A stretch of 64,000 nt of DNA from Thermohalobaculum sp050043005 (GTDB lineage: Bacteria; Pseudomonadota; Alphaproteobacteria; Rhodobacterales; Rhodobacteraceae), in contig JBHJIZ010000078.1 of assembly GCA_050043005.1 (NCBI GenBank), positions 1 to 64,000 on the forward strand, read 5' to 3'. Under the pieces are notes generated by a model that saw only the letters and a list, made by a program, of their open reading frames with translations, was not told the origin of the DNA and did not search any database. Made by a program: the position numbers and the translations under genes. Of the stretch, positions 43,575 through 53,005 are shown piece by piece. Within the stretch, counting starts at the first letter, position 1. Each line of letters starts with the position of its first letter.

Positions 43575-44570
43575 GTGACCCTCCGCACAACTGCAATCGT
43601 TGCCGCTGTCGCAACGATCGCCATGGCCGGCAGCGCCGTGGCTCGCGACCAGATCAAGATCGTCGGCTCCTCGACTGTCTTCCCGTTCTCTACCGCCGTT
43701 GCCGAAGCTTTCGGCAAGTCGACGGGCAACCCGACGCCGGTTGTTGAATCGACTGGATCGGGCGGTGGCCTGAAGTTGTTCTGCCAGGGCGTTGGCACTG
43801 ACACTCCGGACATCACGAACGCTTCGCGCCGCATGAAGGCGAAGGAGTTCAAGCTCTGCAACTCCAACGGTGTCACCGACATCATCGAGTCGGTTGTCGG
43901 CTTTGACGGGATCGTCGTCGCCAACACCAAGAACGCACCAGAATTCAAGCTGACCCGCGAGATCCTGTTCAAGGCGCTGGCAAAGGGCCAGGGCGAGCCG
44001 ACCATGTGGAACGAGATCGATCCGTCGCTGCCCGCGGCCAAGATTGAAGTCCTGGGTCCGCCGCCGTCCTCCGGCACCCGTGACGCGTTCGAAGAGCTGG
44101 CCATTCAGGCAGGCTGCAAGGCTGCCGGTCTGGACAAGGCAACCTGCAAATCGGTCGAAATCCGTGACGATGGCGCGTATGTCGACGCGGGCGAGAACGA
44201 CAACCTGATCGTCTCGAAGCTGGAAGCCAACGCAAACGCCGTCGGCGTGTTCGGGTTCTCGTTCCTCGATCAGAACGCCGACAAGCTGAAGGGTGCTGTC
44301 ATTGGCGGAGTCGAGCCGACCTTCGACAACATCGCGTCGGGCGACTATCCGGTATCGCGGTCGATGTACTTCTACATCAAGAAGGCCCACGTGGGCGTTG
44401 TTCCCGGCGTCATGGAGTACGCAGCCGAGTTTGTGTCCGAGGATGCATCGGGCGATGACGGCTACCTGACCGAGAAGGGCCTGATCCCGCTTCCGGTCGC
44501 AGCACACACCGACAACGCCACCAAGGTGCTGTCGCAGTCGGTCATGACCGGCAACGAAGGCCTGAAGTAA
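43575..44570 (+). CDS. pstS: Phosphate ABC transporter substrate-binding protein PstS
   Basis: A periplasmic protein of 331 residues. The signal peptide is about 22 residues, ending in AVA, followed by IKIVGSSTVFPF. The phosphate-binding motifs GSSTVFP, ESTGSGGG and GPPPSSGTRD are visible. The GTG start is preceded by GGGAGA. It binds inorganic phosphate for PstCAB. A hairpin at 44581-44607 after the stop may lower downstream expression. Confidence 0.96.
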   Translation: MTLRTTAIVAAVATIAMAGSAVARDQIKIVGSSTVFPFSTAVAEAFGKSTGNPTPVVESTGSGGGLKLFCQGVGTDTPDITNASRRMKAKEFKLCNSNGVTDIIESVVGFDGIVVANTKNAPEFKLTREILFKALAKGQGEPTMWNEIDPSLPAAKIEVLGPPPSSGTRDAFEELAIQAGCKAAGLDKATCKSVEIRDDGAYVDAGENDNLIVSKLEANANAVGVFGFSFLDQNADKLKGAVIGGVEPTFDNIASGDYPVSRSMYFYIKKAHVGVVPGVMEYAAEFVSEDASGDDGYLTEKGLIPLPVAAHTDNATKVLSQSVMTGNEGLK

Positions 44571-44580
44571 ATCACTCTTC

Positions 44581-44607
44581 CGGTGCGGGGGCTCTCCCTC
44601 CGCACCG
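44581..44607. terminator. Hairpin between pstS and pstC
   Basis: CGGTGCGG (44581-44588) and CCGCACCG (44600-44607) form a perfect 8-base stem directly after the pstS stop. Only short T runs follow, so it may attenuate rather than end transcription. It could account for higher levels of the binding protein than of the membrane parts, a common feature of pst operons. Confidence 0.6.
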
Positions 44608-44703
44608 TCTCGTACCTGTTTCGTGTTTGCGTGCTTTGCTTTCATTCGTTTTGCACTTTTCAGAAGCACGCGGCCGTGCAGCGCGGTCGGACGGGGACCT
44701 GCC

Positions 44704-46083
44704 ATGCTGACGATTGCTCTTTTGGGCGTAGTGATCCTGGGGATCGCCGGCTACGTGATCGCACGGCAACGCGCCGTAGCCGTGTCGGGGGGAGAGACTG
44801 CTGCGCTGCATTCGCGCCCCGGGTATCACGGGCTCTACGCCCTGACTGTGACGACCCTGGTCGGGATCGGTGTCTTCATCGTCGCCAGTGCCATTGGCAG
44901 TTGGTATCTCGGGTCGTCGATGCGATCCGCACTGGCGGATCTTGATCCGACCATCTCCGGATTGCAGGCAGATCGTGTTCTCCAGGACGCACGGGCCATT
45001 GCGACCGGCGGTGTGACCTCGGCGGTTGACGCCCTGAGAGAAGAGTTGTCGGGCGTCTTCTCCAGCGTCAATGCGACCCGGGTCTGGGGCATCACGATCC
45101 TGACGCTGGGCGGTGCGATCGCCGCCCTTTTCTTTGCGCTGCAGACGATCACGACTGAGTTCCGCGCGCGGAACAAGTCCGAGACGATTTTCCGAACGAT
45201 CCTGTGGTCGACCGCGGCCGTTGCGGTCGTGACGACCGTGATGATCTTCATCGCCCTGATCGGGGAGACCTTGAACTTCTTCACCGGCGTCTTGGACTGG
45301 CGGATCGACAAGTTCCTGTTCGGCCTGACCTGGAGCCCGCTTTCCGGGGTGCACACGGGAGAGATGTCGCCCGACAAGGTTGGCGCCGTGCCGTTGTTCG
45401 TCGGCACTTTGATGATCACGGTGATCGCGATGCTCGTTGCGATCCCGATCGGTCTGTTTGCAGCGATCTACCTGTCCGAGTTTGCCTCGACCCATGTTCG
45501 CGCCTGGGCCAAGCCAATGCTCGAGATCCTCGCGGGTATCCCGACCGTCGTTTATGGTTTCTTCGCCGCAACCACCGTCGCCCCGTTCATGGTATGCATG
45601 GGCGCGTCGCTCGGGATCTCGGTCGAGGCCGAGCGCGCCCTGGCGGCGGGTCTGGTGATGGGGATCATGATCATCCCGTTCATCTCGTCGCTGTCCGACG
45701 ATGTCATCAATGCCGTGCCGCAGTCGTTGCGCGATGGGTCTTATGGATTGGGCGCGACCAGGGCCGAGACGATCATGAAGGTTGTCCTGCCTGCCGCACT
45801 TCCCGGCATCGTATCGGCCTCTCTGCTGGGGATTTCCCGTGCCGTTGGCGAGACGATGATCGTTGTGATGGCCGTCGGACAATCGGCAAACCTGACGTTC
45901 AATCCGCTGGACAAGGTCACCACTGTGACCGTTCAGATCACGATGCTGATCCTGGGCGATACCGAAGCCGAGACCGCCGCAGGTCCTGCCTACACCTTGG
46001 GTTTTGCACTGTTCGCCGCGACGCTGAGCCTGAACATCATCGCGCTGCGGATCGTCCGCAAGTATCGCCAGAAATACGACTGA
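44704..46083 (+). CDS. pstC: Phosphate ABC transporter permease PstC
   Basis: An inner-membrane permease of 459 residues. An N-terminal hydrophobic start and a periplasmic extension precede the BPD_transp_1 core with GLGATRAETIMKVVLPAA near 365 (the EAA loop). I chose the start at 44704 because the upstream 27 codons are Arg/Phe-rich and lie in the attenuator region. It forms the membrane channel with PstA. Confidence 0.93.
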   Translation: MLTIALLGVVILGIAGYVIARQRAVAVSGGETAALHSRPGYHGLYALTVTTLVGIGVFIVASAIGSWYLGSSMRSALADLDPTISGLQADRVLQDARAIATGGVTSAVDALREELSGVFSSVNATRVWGITILTLGGAIAALFFALQTITTEFRARNKSETIFRTILWSTAAVAVVTTVMIFIALIGETLNFFTGVLDWRIDKFLFGLTWSPLSGVHTGEMSPDKVGAVPLFVGTLMITVIAMLVAIPIGLFAAIYLSEFASTHVRAWAKPMLEILAGIPTVVYGFFAATTVAPFMVCMGASLGISVEAERALAAGLVMGIMIIPFISSLSDDVINAVPQSLRDGSYGLGATRAETIMKVVLPAALPGIVSASLLGISRAVGETMIVVMAVGQSANLTFNPLDKVTTVTVQITMLILGDTEAETAAGPAYTLGFALFAATLSLNIIALRIVRKYRQKYD

Positions 46084-46093
46084 GGACGCAGCC

Positions 46094-47953
46094 ATGACCG
46101 ACACGACGTCAGAACCCGCGTTCGACATGGCCAAGCTGTCTGCGAAGCATACGTCGCAGGAAGCCGAGGCCCGGACCAAACGACGCCACTGGGCCGAGTT
46201 CCGGCTGAAAGCGTATGGTATCCTGGCGATCTTGTTTGCCGCGGTGGCGCTTGTCATTCTGGTTTACACAATTGTCGCCAAGACGCTGACGGTGACAAAC
46301 GAGTTCTATCTTTCGCTCGACGTGCCGATCCAGTTAACCGAGCGGCAGTCGGCCACGCTGACCGACGACAATCCCAACACCAATGCCAATCTGGAGAACC
46401 TGATTTTCCAGGCCATGGGCGTGCAATTGGAGGCGCCGCACCGGGGACGCAGTGCGCGTCCGCTGAAAGGGTTGATATCGACTTACGAGGGGTTTTCGCT
46501 GGGCGAGATCGTCGGGGCGAATCTGGATCTGATTGGCGGCAATTATCATTTCGAGGCGCTGCTCGATGACAATCTTCAGCTCTACATGAAGGGTGACTTC
46601 GGTCGTCTGAGCGATGCCGGGACCGCTGGTCCTATAACCATCAGCGCGGGCGACTCCGGAGACCAGGTTGTCATTTCTGCGGCGAGCAACGCTTTTGGCG
46701 CCTCACGCATCGCAATGCGCGAGGATCGCGCAGCAGAGGGTCGTGCGCTGCGCCGATCTGCCCGGGATCAGGAGCGTGCGTTCAATGAAACGCAAGAAGC
46801 ACTTGATGATGCGACAGATCCGGCGGAGCGCAACCGCCTGCAAAAGCTCCTCGACGGCTTTGGCCAGCAGCGCGACCAGATCTTTGCACGCGCAGATGCG
46901 GCCCTGACCGAGGCGACCGACCAGCGCAACAACTTTACGCTGCGCACGGACGATCCTTCGGTGTTCATCCGCGCAAACGGGGGTTGGATCAAGATCACCG
47001 AGATGGAGCCGGAGCGTCTGGTCGGGACCGTTATGAACCCGCTGAGTCAATTTGGCGAAGTTCCAGAAGGCAAGTGGAGCGGTCTGCTGATGACCTCGCC
47101 GGAAGCCGAACGCAAGATCAGCGACCGCCAACTCTTGTGGATGGAGGACCTGAAACGGGAAGACCGTATCGTCACGCACTTCAACCAGCGCGTTCTTTTC
47201 AGTTCCGACAGTGCGCAGGCCGAACTCGCCGGGATCTGGGGCGCGCTGATCGGCTCGTTCTGGACGATGATGGTGACCTTCGCGATCGTGTTCCCGATCG
47301 GGGTGATGGCGTCGATCTATCTCGAGGAATTCGCACCAAAGAACCGGCTGACGGACTTTATCGAGGTCAACATCAACAACCTCGCCGCCGTCCCTTCGAT
47401 CGTTTTCGGCCTGCTCGGTCTGACCATTCTTCTATCCGGCGTGAAATTGTTTGGGATCGAACTGTTCGACGGCTTGCTGAAGGTGTTCGCGGAAGATCCG
47501 CGGTCGACACCGCTTGCCGGTGGCGTGGTGCTGGCGCTGATGTCGCTGCCGACGATCATCATTGCATCGCGCGCATCGATCAAGGCGGTGCCACCGTCGA
47601 TCCGGGACGCCGCCTTGGGCCTGGGTGCCTCGAAACTGCAGACCTCGACGCACCATGTCCTGCCACTGGCGATGCCGGGCATCCTGACGGGCTCGATCAT
47701 CGCGATGGCGCAGGCGCTCGGCGAGACCGCGCCGCTGATTATCATCGGCATGAACAGCTTCATCCAGGATCCACCCGGCGGCCCGCTGGACAAGGCGAAC
47801 GTGCTTCCGTCGTTGATCTATCTCTGGAACAACAACTCTGAGCGCTTATTTGATGGCAAGACCGCAGTGGCAATCTCGGTTCTGTTGATTTTCCTCATCC
47901 TCATGAACGCGCTTGCGGTTGTGCTGCGCAAACGCTTTGAAAGGCGCTGGTAA
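46094..47953 (+). CDS. pstA: Phosphate ABC transporter permease PstA with long N-terminal extension
   Basis: A protein of 619 residues, much longer than E. coli PstA (296). The first about 340 residues have one transmembrane helix (about 33-57) and a large periplasmic coiled or charged region (DUF3333-type). The C-terminal about 270 residues are the permease core with LGLGASKLQTSTHHVLPLAM as EAA loop. This form is typical of Rhodobacterales and relatives. It ends in a TAATG overlap with pstB. Confidence 0.93.
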   Translation: MTDTTSEPAFDMAKLSAKHTSQEAEARTKRRHWAEFRLKAYGILAILFAAVALVILVYTIVAKTLTVTNEFYLSLDVPIQLTERQSATLTDDNPNTNANLENLIFQAMGVQLEAPHRGRSARPLKGLISTYEGFSLGEIVGANLDLIGGNYHFEALLDDNLQLYMKGDFGRLSDAGTAGPITISAGDSGDQVVISAASNAFGASRIAMREDRAAEGRALRRSARDQERAFNETQEALDDATDPAERNRLQKLLDGFGQQRDQIFARADAALTEATDQRNNFTLRTDDPSVFIRANGGWIKITEMEPERLVGTVMNPLSQFGEVPEGKWSGLLMTSPEAERKISDRQLLWMEDLKREDRIVTHFNQRVLFSSDSAQAELAGIWGALIGSFWTMMVTFAIVFPIGVMASIYLEEFAPKNRLTDFIEVNINNLAAVPSIVFGLLGLTILLSGVKLFGIELFDGLLKVFAEDPRSTPLAGGVVLALMSLPTIIIASRASIKAVPPSIRDAALGLGASKLQTSTHHVLPLAMPGILTGSIIAMAQALGETAPLIIIGMNSFIQDPPGGPLDKANVLPSLIYLWNNNSERLFDGKTAVAISVLLIFLILMNALAVVLRKRFERRW

Positions 47954-48738
47954 TGCTGGACTCCGGAGCAACAATGGCGGCCGACTTCAAGATCACTGCA
48001 TCCAAGGTGAACGTGCACTATGGTGAAGCGCACGCCATCAAGGATGTTGACGTGAACATCGAGTCGAACGCGGTCACCGCGTTCATCGGCCCGTCGGGGT
48101 GCGGGAAGTCGACCTTCCTGCGCTGCCTGAACCGAATGAACGACACGATCGATATCTGCCGCGTGTCGGGGGAGATCCTGCTGGACGGCCTGGATATCTA
48201 CCAGAAGAAAGTCGATCCGGTGAACCTGCGCGCCAGGGTTGGTATGGTGGTCCAGAAACCGAACCCGTTTCCCAAATCGATCTATGACAATGTCGCCTAT
48301 GGTCCGCGCATCCACGGTCTGGCCAAAGACAAGGCCGAACTGGATCAAATCGTAGAGCAGTCCTTGCGCCGCGCAGCACTCTGGAATGAGGCCAAGGATC
48401 GGCTTGATCAGCCTGGTACCGGCCTGTCGGGTGGCCAGCAGCAACGCCTGTGCATCGCCCGCGCAGTGGCAACGGCGCCCGAGGTGCTGCTGATGGACGA
48501 ACCCTGTTCGGCGCTTGACCCGATCGCGACGGCTCAGGTTGAGGAATTGATCGACGAATTGCGCGCGAGCTATTCGGTGGTGATCGTCACGCACTCGATG
48601 CAACAGGCTGCCCGCGTCAGCCAGAAGACGGCGTTCTTTCACCTGGGCCATCTGCTGGAGTTCGGCGAGACATCCAAGATCTTCACCAACCCCGATCATG
48701 AGAAGACACAGCAATATATCACTGGCCGCTTCGGCTGA
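47953..48738 (+). CDS. pstB: Phosphate ABC transporter ATP-binding protein PstB
   Basis: A cytoplasmic ATPase of 261 residues. Walker A GPSGCGKST is at 46-54, Q-loop in VVQKPNPFP, signature LSGGQQQR near 158, Walker B VLLMDEPCSALD, and the switch His in THSMQQ. These are standard PstB features. It overlaps the pstA stop by one base and is followed 14 bases later by phoU. Confidence 0.97.
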   Translation: MLDSGATMAADFKITASKVNVHYGEAHAIKDVDVNIESNAVTAFIGPSGCGKSTFLRCLNRMNDTIDICRVSGEILLDGLDIYQKKVDPVNLRARVGMVVQKPNPFPKSIYDNVAYGPRIHGLAKDKAELDQIVEQSLRRAALWNEAKDRLDQPGTGLSGGQQQRLCIARAVATAPEVLLMDEPCSALDPIATAQVEELIDELRASYSVVIVTHSMQQAARVSQKTAFFHLGHLLEFGETSKIFTNPDHEKTQQYITGRFG

Positions 48739-48752
48739 TAGGGAGTACGCGC

Positions 48753-49475
48753 TTGCAAATGCGTCCAAAGCATATCGTCACCGCATTCGATGCCGACCTT
48801 CGGGCCATATCCGCCCGGATCTCCGAGATGGGTGGTCTGGCCGAAGAGCAGCTTGGCTCATCCATCGAGGCGTTGCGCGAACGTGACTCGGAACTAGCCG
48901 AGGAAATCATCCGGGTCGACAAACGGCTCGACAATATGGAGATGCGGTTGGAGCAGAGCGCCATCGAGGTGATGGCGCTGCGCCAGCCAATGGCGGACGA
49001 TCTGCGCGAAGTCGTGGCGGCCCTGAAGGTCGCCTCGACGCTGGAGCGGATCGGCGATCTTGCTAAGAACATCGCCAAACGAACGCTGGTCCTGAACCAG
49101 AGCGAACCCTTGCGCGTCGTGTCGTCGGTGACGCGCCTTGGTAAACAGGTACAGACGCTGCTGGCCGAAGCGTTGGATGCCTATACCGTGCGCGACAAGG
49201 CGCTGGCCGTTGCCGTGTGGAAGCGCGATGTCGAGATTGACGAGATGCACAACTCGATTTTCCGCGAACTGACGACTTATATGATGGAGGATCCGCGGAC
49301 GATCGGCCACTGCTCGCAATTGCTGTTTGTGGTGAAGAACCTCGAACGCATCGGCGATCACACGACCTTCATTGCCGAGATGACGTACTTCGTCACCGAG
49401 GGGCGGCAGTTGAGTGACGATCGACCCAAGAGCAACGACTGGGACGAATTGAAGCCAGGGAACGAGCAGGACTGA
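48753..49475 (+). CDS. phoU: Phosphate signalling complex protein PhoU
   Basis: A protein of 240 residues with the two three-helix repeats of PhoU. Metal-binding E/D motifs are visible in the first half (ERIGDLAKN) and the second half (ERIGDHTTF). It links Pst activity to PhoR. The start is the TTG at 48753, supported by GGGAG seven bases upstream; the ATG two codons later is too far from this site for good spacing, but remains possible. Confidence 0.95.
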   Translation: MQMRPKHIVTAFDADLRAISARISEMGGLAEEQLGSSIEALRERDSELAEEIIRVDKRLDNMEMRLEQSAIEVMALRQPMADDLREVVAALKVASTLERIGDLAKNIAKRTLVLNQSEPLRVVSSVTRLGKQVQTLLAEALDAYTVRDKALAVAVWKRDVEIDEMHNSIFRELTTYMMEDPRTIGHCSQLLFVVKNLERIGDHTTFIAEMTYFVTEGRQLSDDRPKSNDWDELKPGNEQD

Positions 49476-49490
49476 GGCAGGAGCAAAGCA

Positions 49491-50186
49491 ATGGGCGCGC
49501 AGATTCTGATCGTGGAAGATGAGGAGGCTCTGTCCGAACTTCTGGAATACAACCTCTCAAGCGAAGGCTTCGCGGTGAAGACGACGCCGCATGGCGATGA
49601 TGCCATGCTTGTGCTGGACGAACACAGGCCGGACCTGTTGCTGCTGGACTGGATGCTGCCGGGGCTATCGGGGATCGAGATCTGCCGCCGCGTGCGGGCG
49701 CGGTCTGCCACCCGTGACATGCCCATCATCATGATGACCGCGCGCGGCGAGGAGGCGGACCGGATCCGCGGCCTCGATACCGGCGCCGACGATTATCTGA
49801 CCAAGCCGTTTTCGATCCCCGAGCTGACGGCGCGCGTGCGGGCGTTGCTGCGCCGGGCACGGCCGACGATTGCCTCGGACATGGCCACGTTCGGCGACCT
49901 CATGCTGGATCGAGAGACGCGCCGTGTGCACCGGGCAAACAAGGAGATCCACCTTGGCCCGACCGAGTTCCGCCTGTTGGATTGCCTTATGCAGCGGCCG
50001 GGCCGGGTCTATAGCCGCGAGCAATTGCTCGACCTGGTCTGGGGCCGCGATGTCTATGTCGAGGTTCGCACTGTGGATGTGCACATCGGGCGCCTGCGCA
50101 AGGCCCTGAACGGACGGGGTCAGCGCGATCCCATCCGTACCGTGCGCGCCGCGGGCTATGCGCTGGACGAAACCTATCCCAGCTGA
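49491..50186 (+). CDS. phoB: Phosphate regulon response regulator PhoB
   Basis: A protein of 231 residues. The receiver domain (1-120) has Asp10/Glu11, the phosphate acceptor Asp53 in LLLLDWMLPG and Lys105 in TKPF. The winged-helix OmpR/PhoB DNA-binding domain (about 135-230) has EQLLDLVWGRDVYVEVRTVD. It activates phosphate-starvation genes. It lies 15 bases after phoU, preceded by GGAG, and ends at the convergent FkbM gene. Confidence 0.97.
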   Translation: MGAQILIVEDEEALSELLEYNLSSEGFAVKTTPHGDDAMLVLDEHRPDLLLLDWMLPGLSGIEICRRVRARSATRDMPIIMMTARGEEADRIRGLDTGADDYLTKPFSIPELTARVRALLRRARPTIASDMATFGDLMLDRETRRVHRANKEIHLGPTEFRLLDCLMQRPGRVYSREQLLDLVWGRDVYVEVRTVDVHIGRLRKALNGRGQRDPIRTVRAAGYALDETYPS

Positions 50187-50957
50187 TCAGCGGGCGAAGA
50201 ACAGAATATCGTCCGGACCGAGTGGCGACGAGTTGTAGCCAATCGCCAGATCCTTCAGGAACTTGTCCGCGGGTTCGAACTCGCCGTGATTGCGACGCAG
50301 TTCCATCCAGAGCGTGGGTTTCGACTTCTTCAGTGTCTCGACCGCACCTTCCAGAACCGACATCTGCATCCCTTCGACATCGATCTTGATGAAATCAACC
50401 TCGTCCGGGAAGCTCTCATCCAGCGTGGTCACCGGCACCTCGCCTTCCATGCTTTCGCGATAGGCCGTCCCATGGAAGCTGGTATTGCGATGCAGGACCA
50501 TGTCGGCGCCGCCCACGCGTGATCCGACGGCTGCATTGACGGCCTTGATCCGGTCCAGCCCGTTTGCCTCGAGATTGCGTTTCAGAAGCCGGTAGACATA
50601 GCGCTGTGGTTCGAAGCAGGTGATGTCCTCGATCCCGGCGATCAGGCCCATATAAACCGAATGATTGCCGACGTTCGCGCCGACATCCACCGCGCGCTTG
50701 CATTCGCGCAGCCTCGGCAGAGCCTTGTCGAGCAGACGGAACTCCCAGAAGGTTCGCTTCTCCATCATGTAACGCTGGATGTTGTCGGTCAGCGCGTCCG
50801 GGACGTGGAAATGGACCTCGTGGTCCTGATGGACGAAGCGCATCCGGGCGTCAGGGCCCAGCGATTGCATCGACATCAGCGTGTAGAGCGACCCGATTTT
50901 CTTCTCGAGGCGGTTGATCGCCTCGACCACCGGCGCATTGGGATCGGATTCGGTCAT
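50187..50957 (-). CDS. FkbM family methyltransferase
   Basis: A protein of 256 residues. SAM-binding motif I is VDVGANVGNHSVY (about 91-103), followed by FEPQRYVYRLLKRNLEANG and DFIKIDVEG, the FkbM family core. The N-terminal 60 residues are charged and helical. The acceptor may be a sugar or lipid of the surface. It abuts the stop of phoB on the opposite strand. Confidence 0.86.
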   Translation of the reverse strand: MTESDPNAPVVEAINRLEKKIGSLYTLMSMQSLGPDARMRFVHQDHEVHFHVPDALTDNIQRYMMEKRTFWEFRLLDKALPRLRECKRAVDVGANVGNHSVYMGLIAGIEDITCFEPQRYVYRLLKRNLEANGLDRIKAVNAAVGSRVGGADMVLHRNTSFHGTAYRESMEGEVPVTTLDESFPDEVDFIKIDVEGMQMSVLEGAVETLKKSKPTLWMELRRNHGEFEPADKFLKDLAIGYNSSPLGPDDILFFAR

Positions 50958-51158
50958 TCTGACCTCTCGTTACAGTCTCGGTCCAGCACGACGCCGGGCT
51001 CTGGCCCGACATTACGTGTCATGCGGATGCATCTTTTCCAAGTGCTTAACGGTGCGGACCGCCATGTGATTGCGGACAATCTGGGCTTGGATCGATCACG
51101 TCGCGCCCGCGCAGACGTGGTTTCAGACTGGCCTCTCCGGGTCTTGTTGCGATTGTAG

Positions 51159-51186
51159 GCGCTCTTTCCGTGAAACGGAAAGCGCT
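51159..51186 (-). terminator. Hairpin after the hydroxyacid dehydrogenase gene
   Basis: AGCGC-TTTCCGT / ACGGAAA-G-AGCGC (read on the - strand) forms a long stem with one bulge and a TTC loop, just downstream of the stop at 51195. No T-run follows, so it may protect or end the transcript. Confidence 0.45.
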
Positions 51187-51194
51187 TGCGCCAG

Positions 51195-52184
51195 TCAATT
51201 TTCTGCGGGTTCGACTGGATGCGCAGGTTCCAGCCCCAGCGAGCAATCGACAATCGACCTCAGCGCGGTGCGTGCGATGTCTTCGAAACACTCGTCCGTC
51301 CAGCAAAGCGCGTGTGGCGTCAGGATCACGTTGTCCATCCCGATCAGAGGACTCGCGGAGTCTAGCGGTTCTTGTTCCGTTACATCCAGTGCCGCCGATG
51401 CAATCTGGCCAGTCCGAAGCGCGTCGATCAGCGCGATCTCGTCATGAACGGGTCCGCGTGCCACGTTGATGAAACTCGCGGTCGGCTTCATCGCCGCGAA
51501 CGTATCGGCGTTCATCAGGTGCCGCGTCTCATCGTTCAAGGGACATGCCGCAACAACAAAATCAGCCCGCGTGAGAAGATCTTCGAATGTCACAAGATGG
51601 GCTCCGAGATCGTGCAGCCTTTCCCTCCCAACATATGGGTCCGCTGCAACGACCTCCCGAAAGAACGGACGGGCCAGAGGGATTAGCTCTTGTCCGATGC
51701 CGCCCGCGCCGATCAGACCCAGCGTCCGACCCCGCAGTCCGGTTCCCATGAAGTCGGTGCGGTCATTCCACCCGCCGGTGCGGACCAGCCGGTCCTTTGC
51801 CATCAATCGACCGGACAGCGCGAAGATCATGGTCAAAGCGGCGACAGCGACTGGGCGGCGAATTGCGTGCGGTGTGTTCGTGACTGTCACGCCGCGTGCG
51901 GCGCATGCCGCGACATCGACCGTATCGAACCCCACCCCGTTGCGCGCGACGATCTTCAGGCGGCCATCCGGCCGTCCAACGCTTGCAGCTGTGACGGACG
52001 GCAGGTTGACGTGAAGTCCGTCATAGCGCGCGGCGATGTCGGCTGTGATCTCGGTCACATCCTCTGGCAGCCATTCCCAATCGATGTCCGGGTTCCGGTC
52101 GAGTTCGTCGAATGCGGTGGCGCTGAACGCGGGGGTCCCGTCGCTCTTCAGAAGATCCCGGGTCGATGCGATCTTGAACGCCAT
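51195..52184 (-). CDS. D-2-hydroxyacid dehydrogenase family protein
   Basis: An NAD-dependent enzyme of 329 residues. The Rossmann motif GLIGAGGIGQELIPLARPF lies at about 157-175. The substrate Arg is in NVARGPVHDE, the acid Glu in EQEPLDSASPL, and the catalytic His in LTPHALCW, with the usual family spacing. It probably oxidises or reduces a 2-hydroxy acid. The aldolase-like gene overlaps its start by one base, so they form a two-gene unit. The substrate is unknown. Confidence 0.9.
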   Translation of the reverse strand: MAFKIASTRDLLKSDGTPAFSATAFDELDRNPDIDWEWLPEDVTEITADIAARYDGLHVNLPSVTAASVGRPDGRLKIVARNGVGFDTVDVAACAARGVTVTNTPHAIRRPVAVAALTMIFALSGRLMAKDRLVRTGGWNDRTDFMGTGLRGRTLGLIGAGGIGQELIPLARPFFREVVAADPYVGRERLHDLGAHLVTFEDLLTRADFVVAACPLNDETRHLMNADTFAAMKPTASFINVARGPVHDEIALIDALRTGQIASAALDVTEQEPLDSASPLIGMDNVILTPHALCWTDECFEDIARTALRSIVDCSLGLEPAHPVEPAEN

Positions 52185-52948
52185 CAGAGTTCAGCGAAGT
52201 CCTTGAGCATGCTGCCGACGGCATTGCCGAGCAGCGCCTGATCGGGACCGACTGCCAGCATGTTAAAGCCGTAGCCGGCATATTCCCGCGCCCAGTTCAG
52301 GTCGGACGCCATAAACCCTAGCCCCTTGTTATGGGTCCGCGCGGCACGGACAATCCGGCCCAGAGCATCCAGGTACCGCCTGCTCTGGAAGCCGCCGGGC
52401 TCACCCAGAAAATTGGTCAGATCGAAATGGCCGACCCAGAGCACGTCTATTCCCTCGACCGCGGCGATATCCTCGACGGCGTCCAGCCCGCGCTCGGTCT
52501 CGATCTGCGCGATCACCAGAATCTCGTCATTGGCATGTCGGATCTTCTCGTCCGGATAGCCGGGAAGATAGTCGTCATGCGCGAAACCGAAGGCAGCACC
52601 GCGGCGCCCGAGCGGGGGATAACGGCTTGCCGCGACGATCGCTTGCGCCTTTTCGACGCTGTCGACCATCGGCACCATGACCCCGCGCAGGCCGATGTCC
52701 AAAGCGCGCGCCAGGAAGTGATACTCGCCGCGCGGCACCCGTGCCATCGGTGTGATCGGCAGCCCCCGGCAGAAGCTGACCTGATCGCGCAAGGTCTCGA
52801 ACCCGATGCCCGTATGCTCCATGTCATAGATCAGATACTCGCACCCGGCCGAGAACATGATCTGCGGCAAGCCCGGGCTGAAGAACTCGAACACCATGGC
52901 GCCGAGCACCCGCTCGCTTCGCATCACCCGTTCGCGGATCATTGTCAT
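52184..52948 (-). CDS. HpcH/HpaI aldolase family protein
   Basis: A class-II aldolase-like TIM-barrel protein of 254 residues. The metal-ligand motif is QIETERGLD (about 148-156) and the second ligand lies in DVLWVGHFDL (about 169-178). DMEHTGIGFETL is the phosphate/substrate loop. Members cleave 2-keto-3-deoxy or 4-hydroxy-2-oxo acids. One-base overlap with the hydroxyacid dehydrogenase suggests the two act on the same aldol product (a keto acid reduced to a hydroxy acid). Confidence 0.88.
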   Translation of the reverse strand: MTMIRERVMRSERVLGAMVFEFFSPGLPQIMFSAGCEYLIYDMEHTGIGFETLRDQVSFCRGLPITPMARVPRGEYHFLARALDIGLRGVMVPMVDSVEKAQAIVAASRYPPLGRRGAAFGFAHDDYLPGYPDEKIRHANDEILVIAQIETERGLDAVEDIAAVEGIDVLWVGHFDLTNFLGEPGGFQSRRYLDALGRIVRAARTHNKGLGFMASDLNWAREYAGYGFNMLAVGPDQALLGNAVGSMLKDFAEL

Positions 52949-53005
52949 GTGTCTCTCGCCTCGCTTGGTGGGAGACGATGCACGACGGGGGCGTGGCCCG
53001 CAAGT

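Noticed and set aside
44572..46257. Antisense frame across pstC
   Set aside because: Shadow of pstC; the pst genes have clear family motifs in the + direction.
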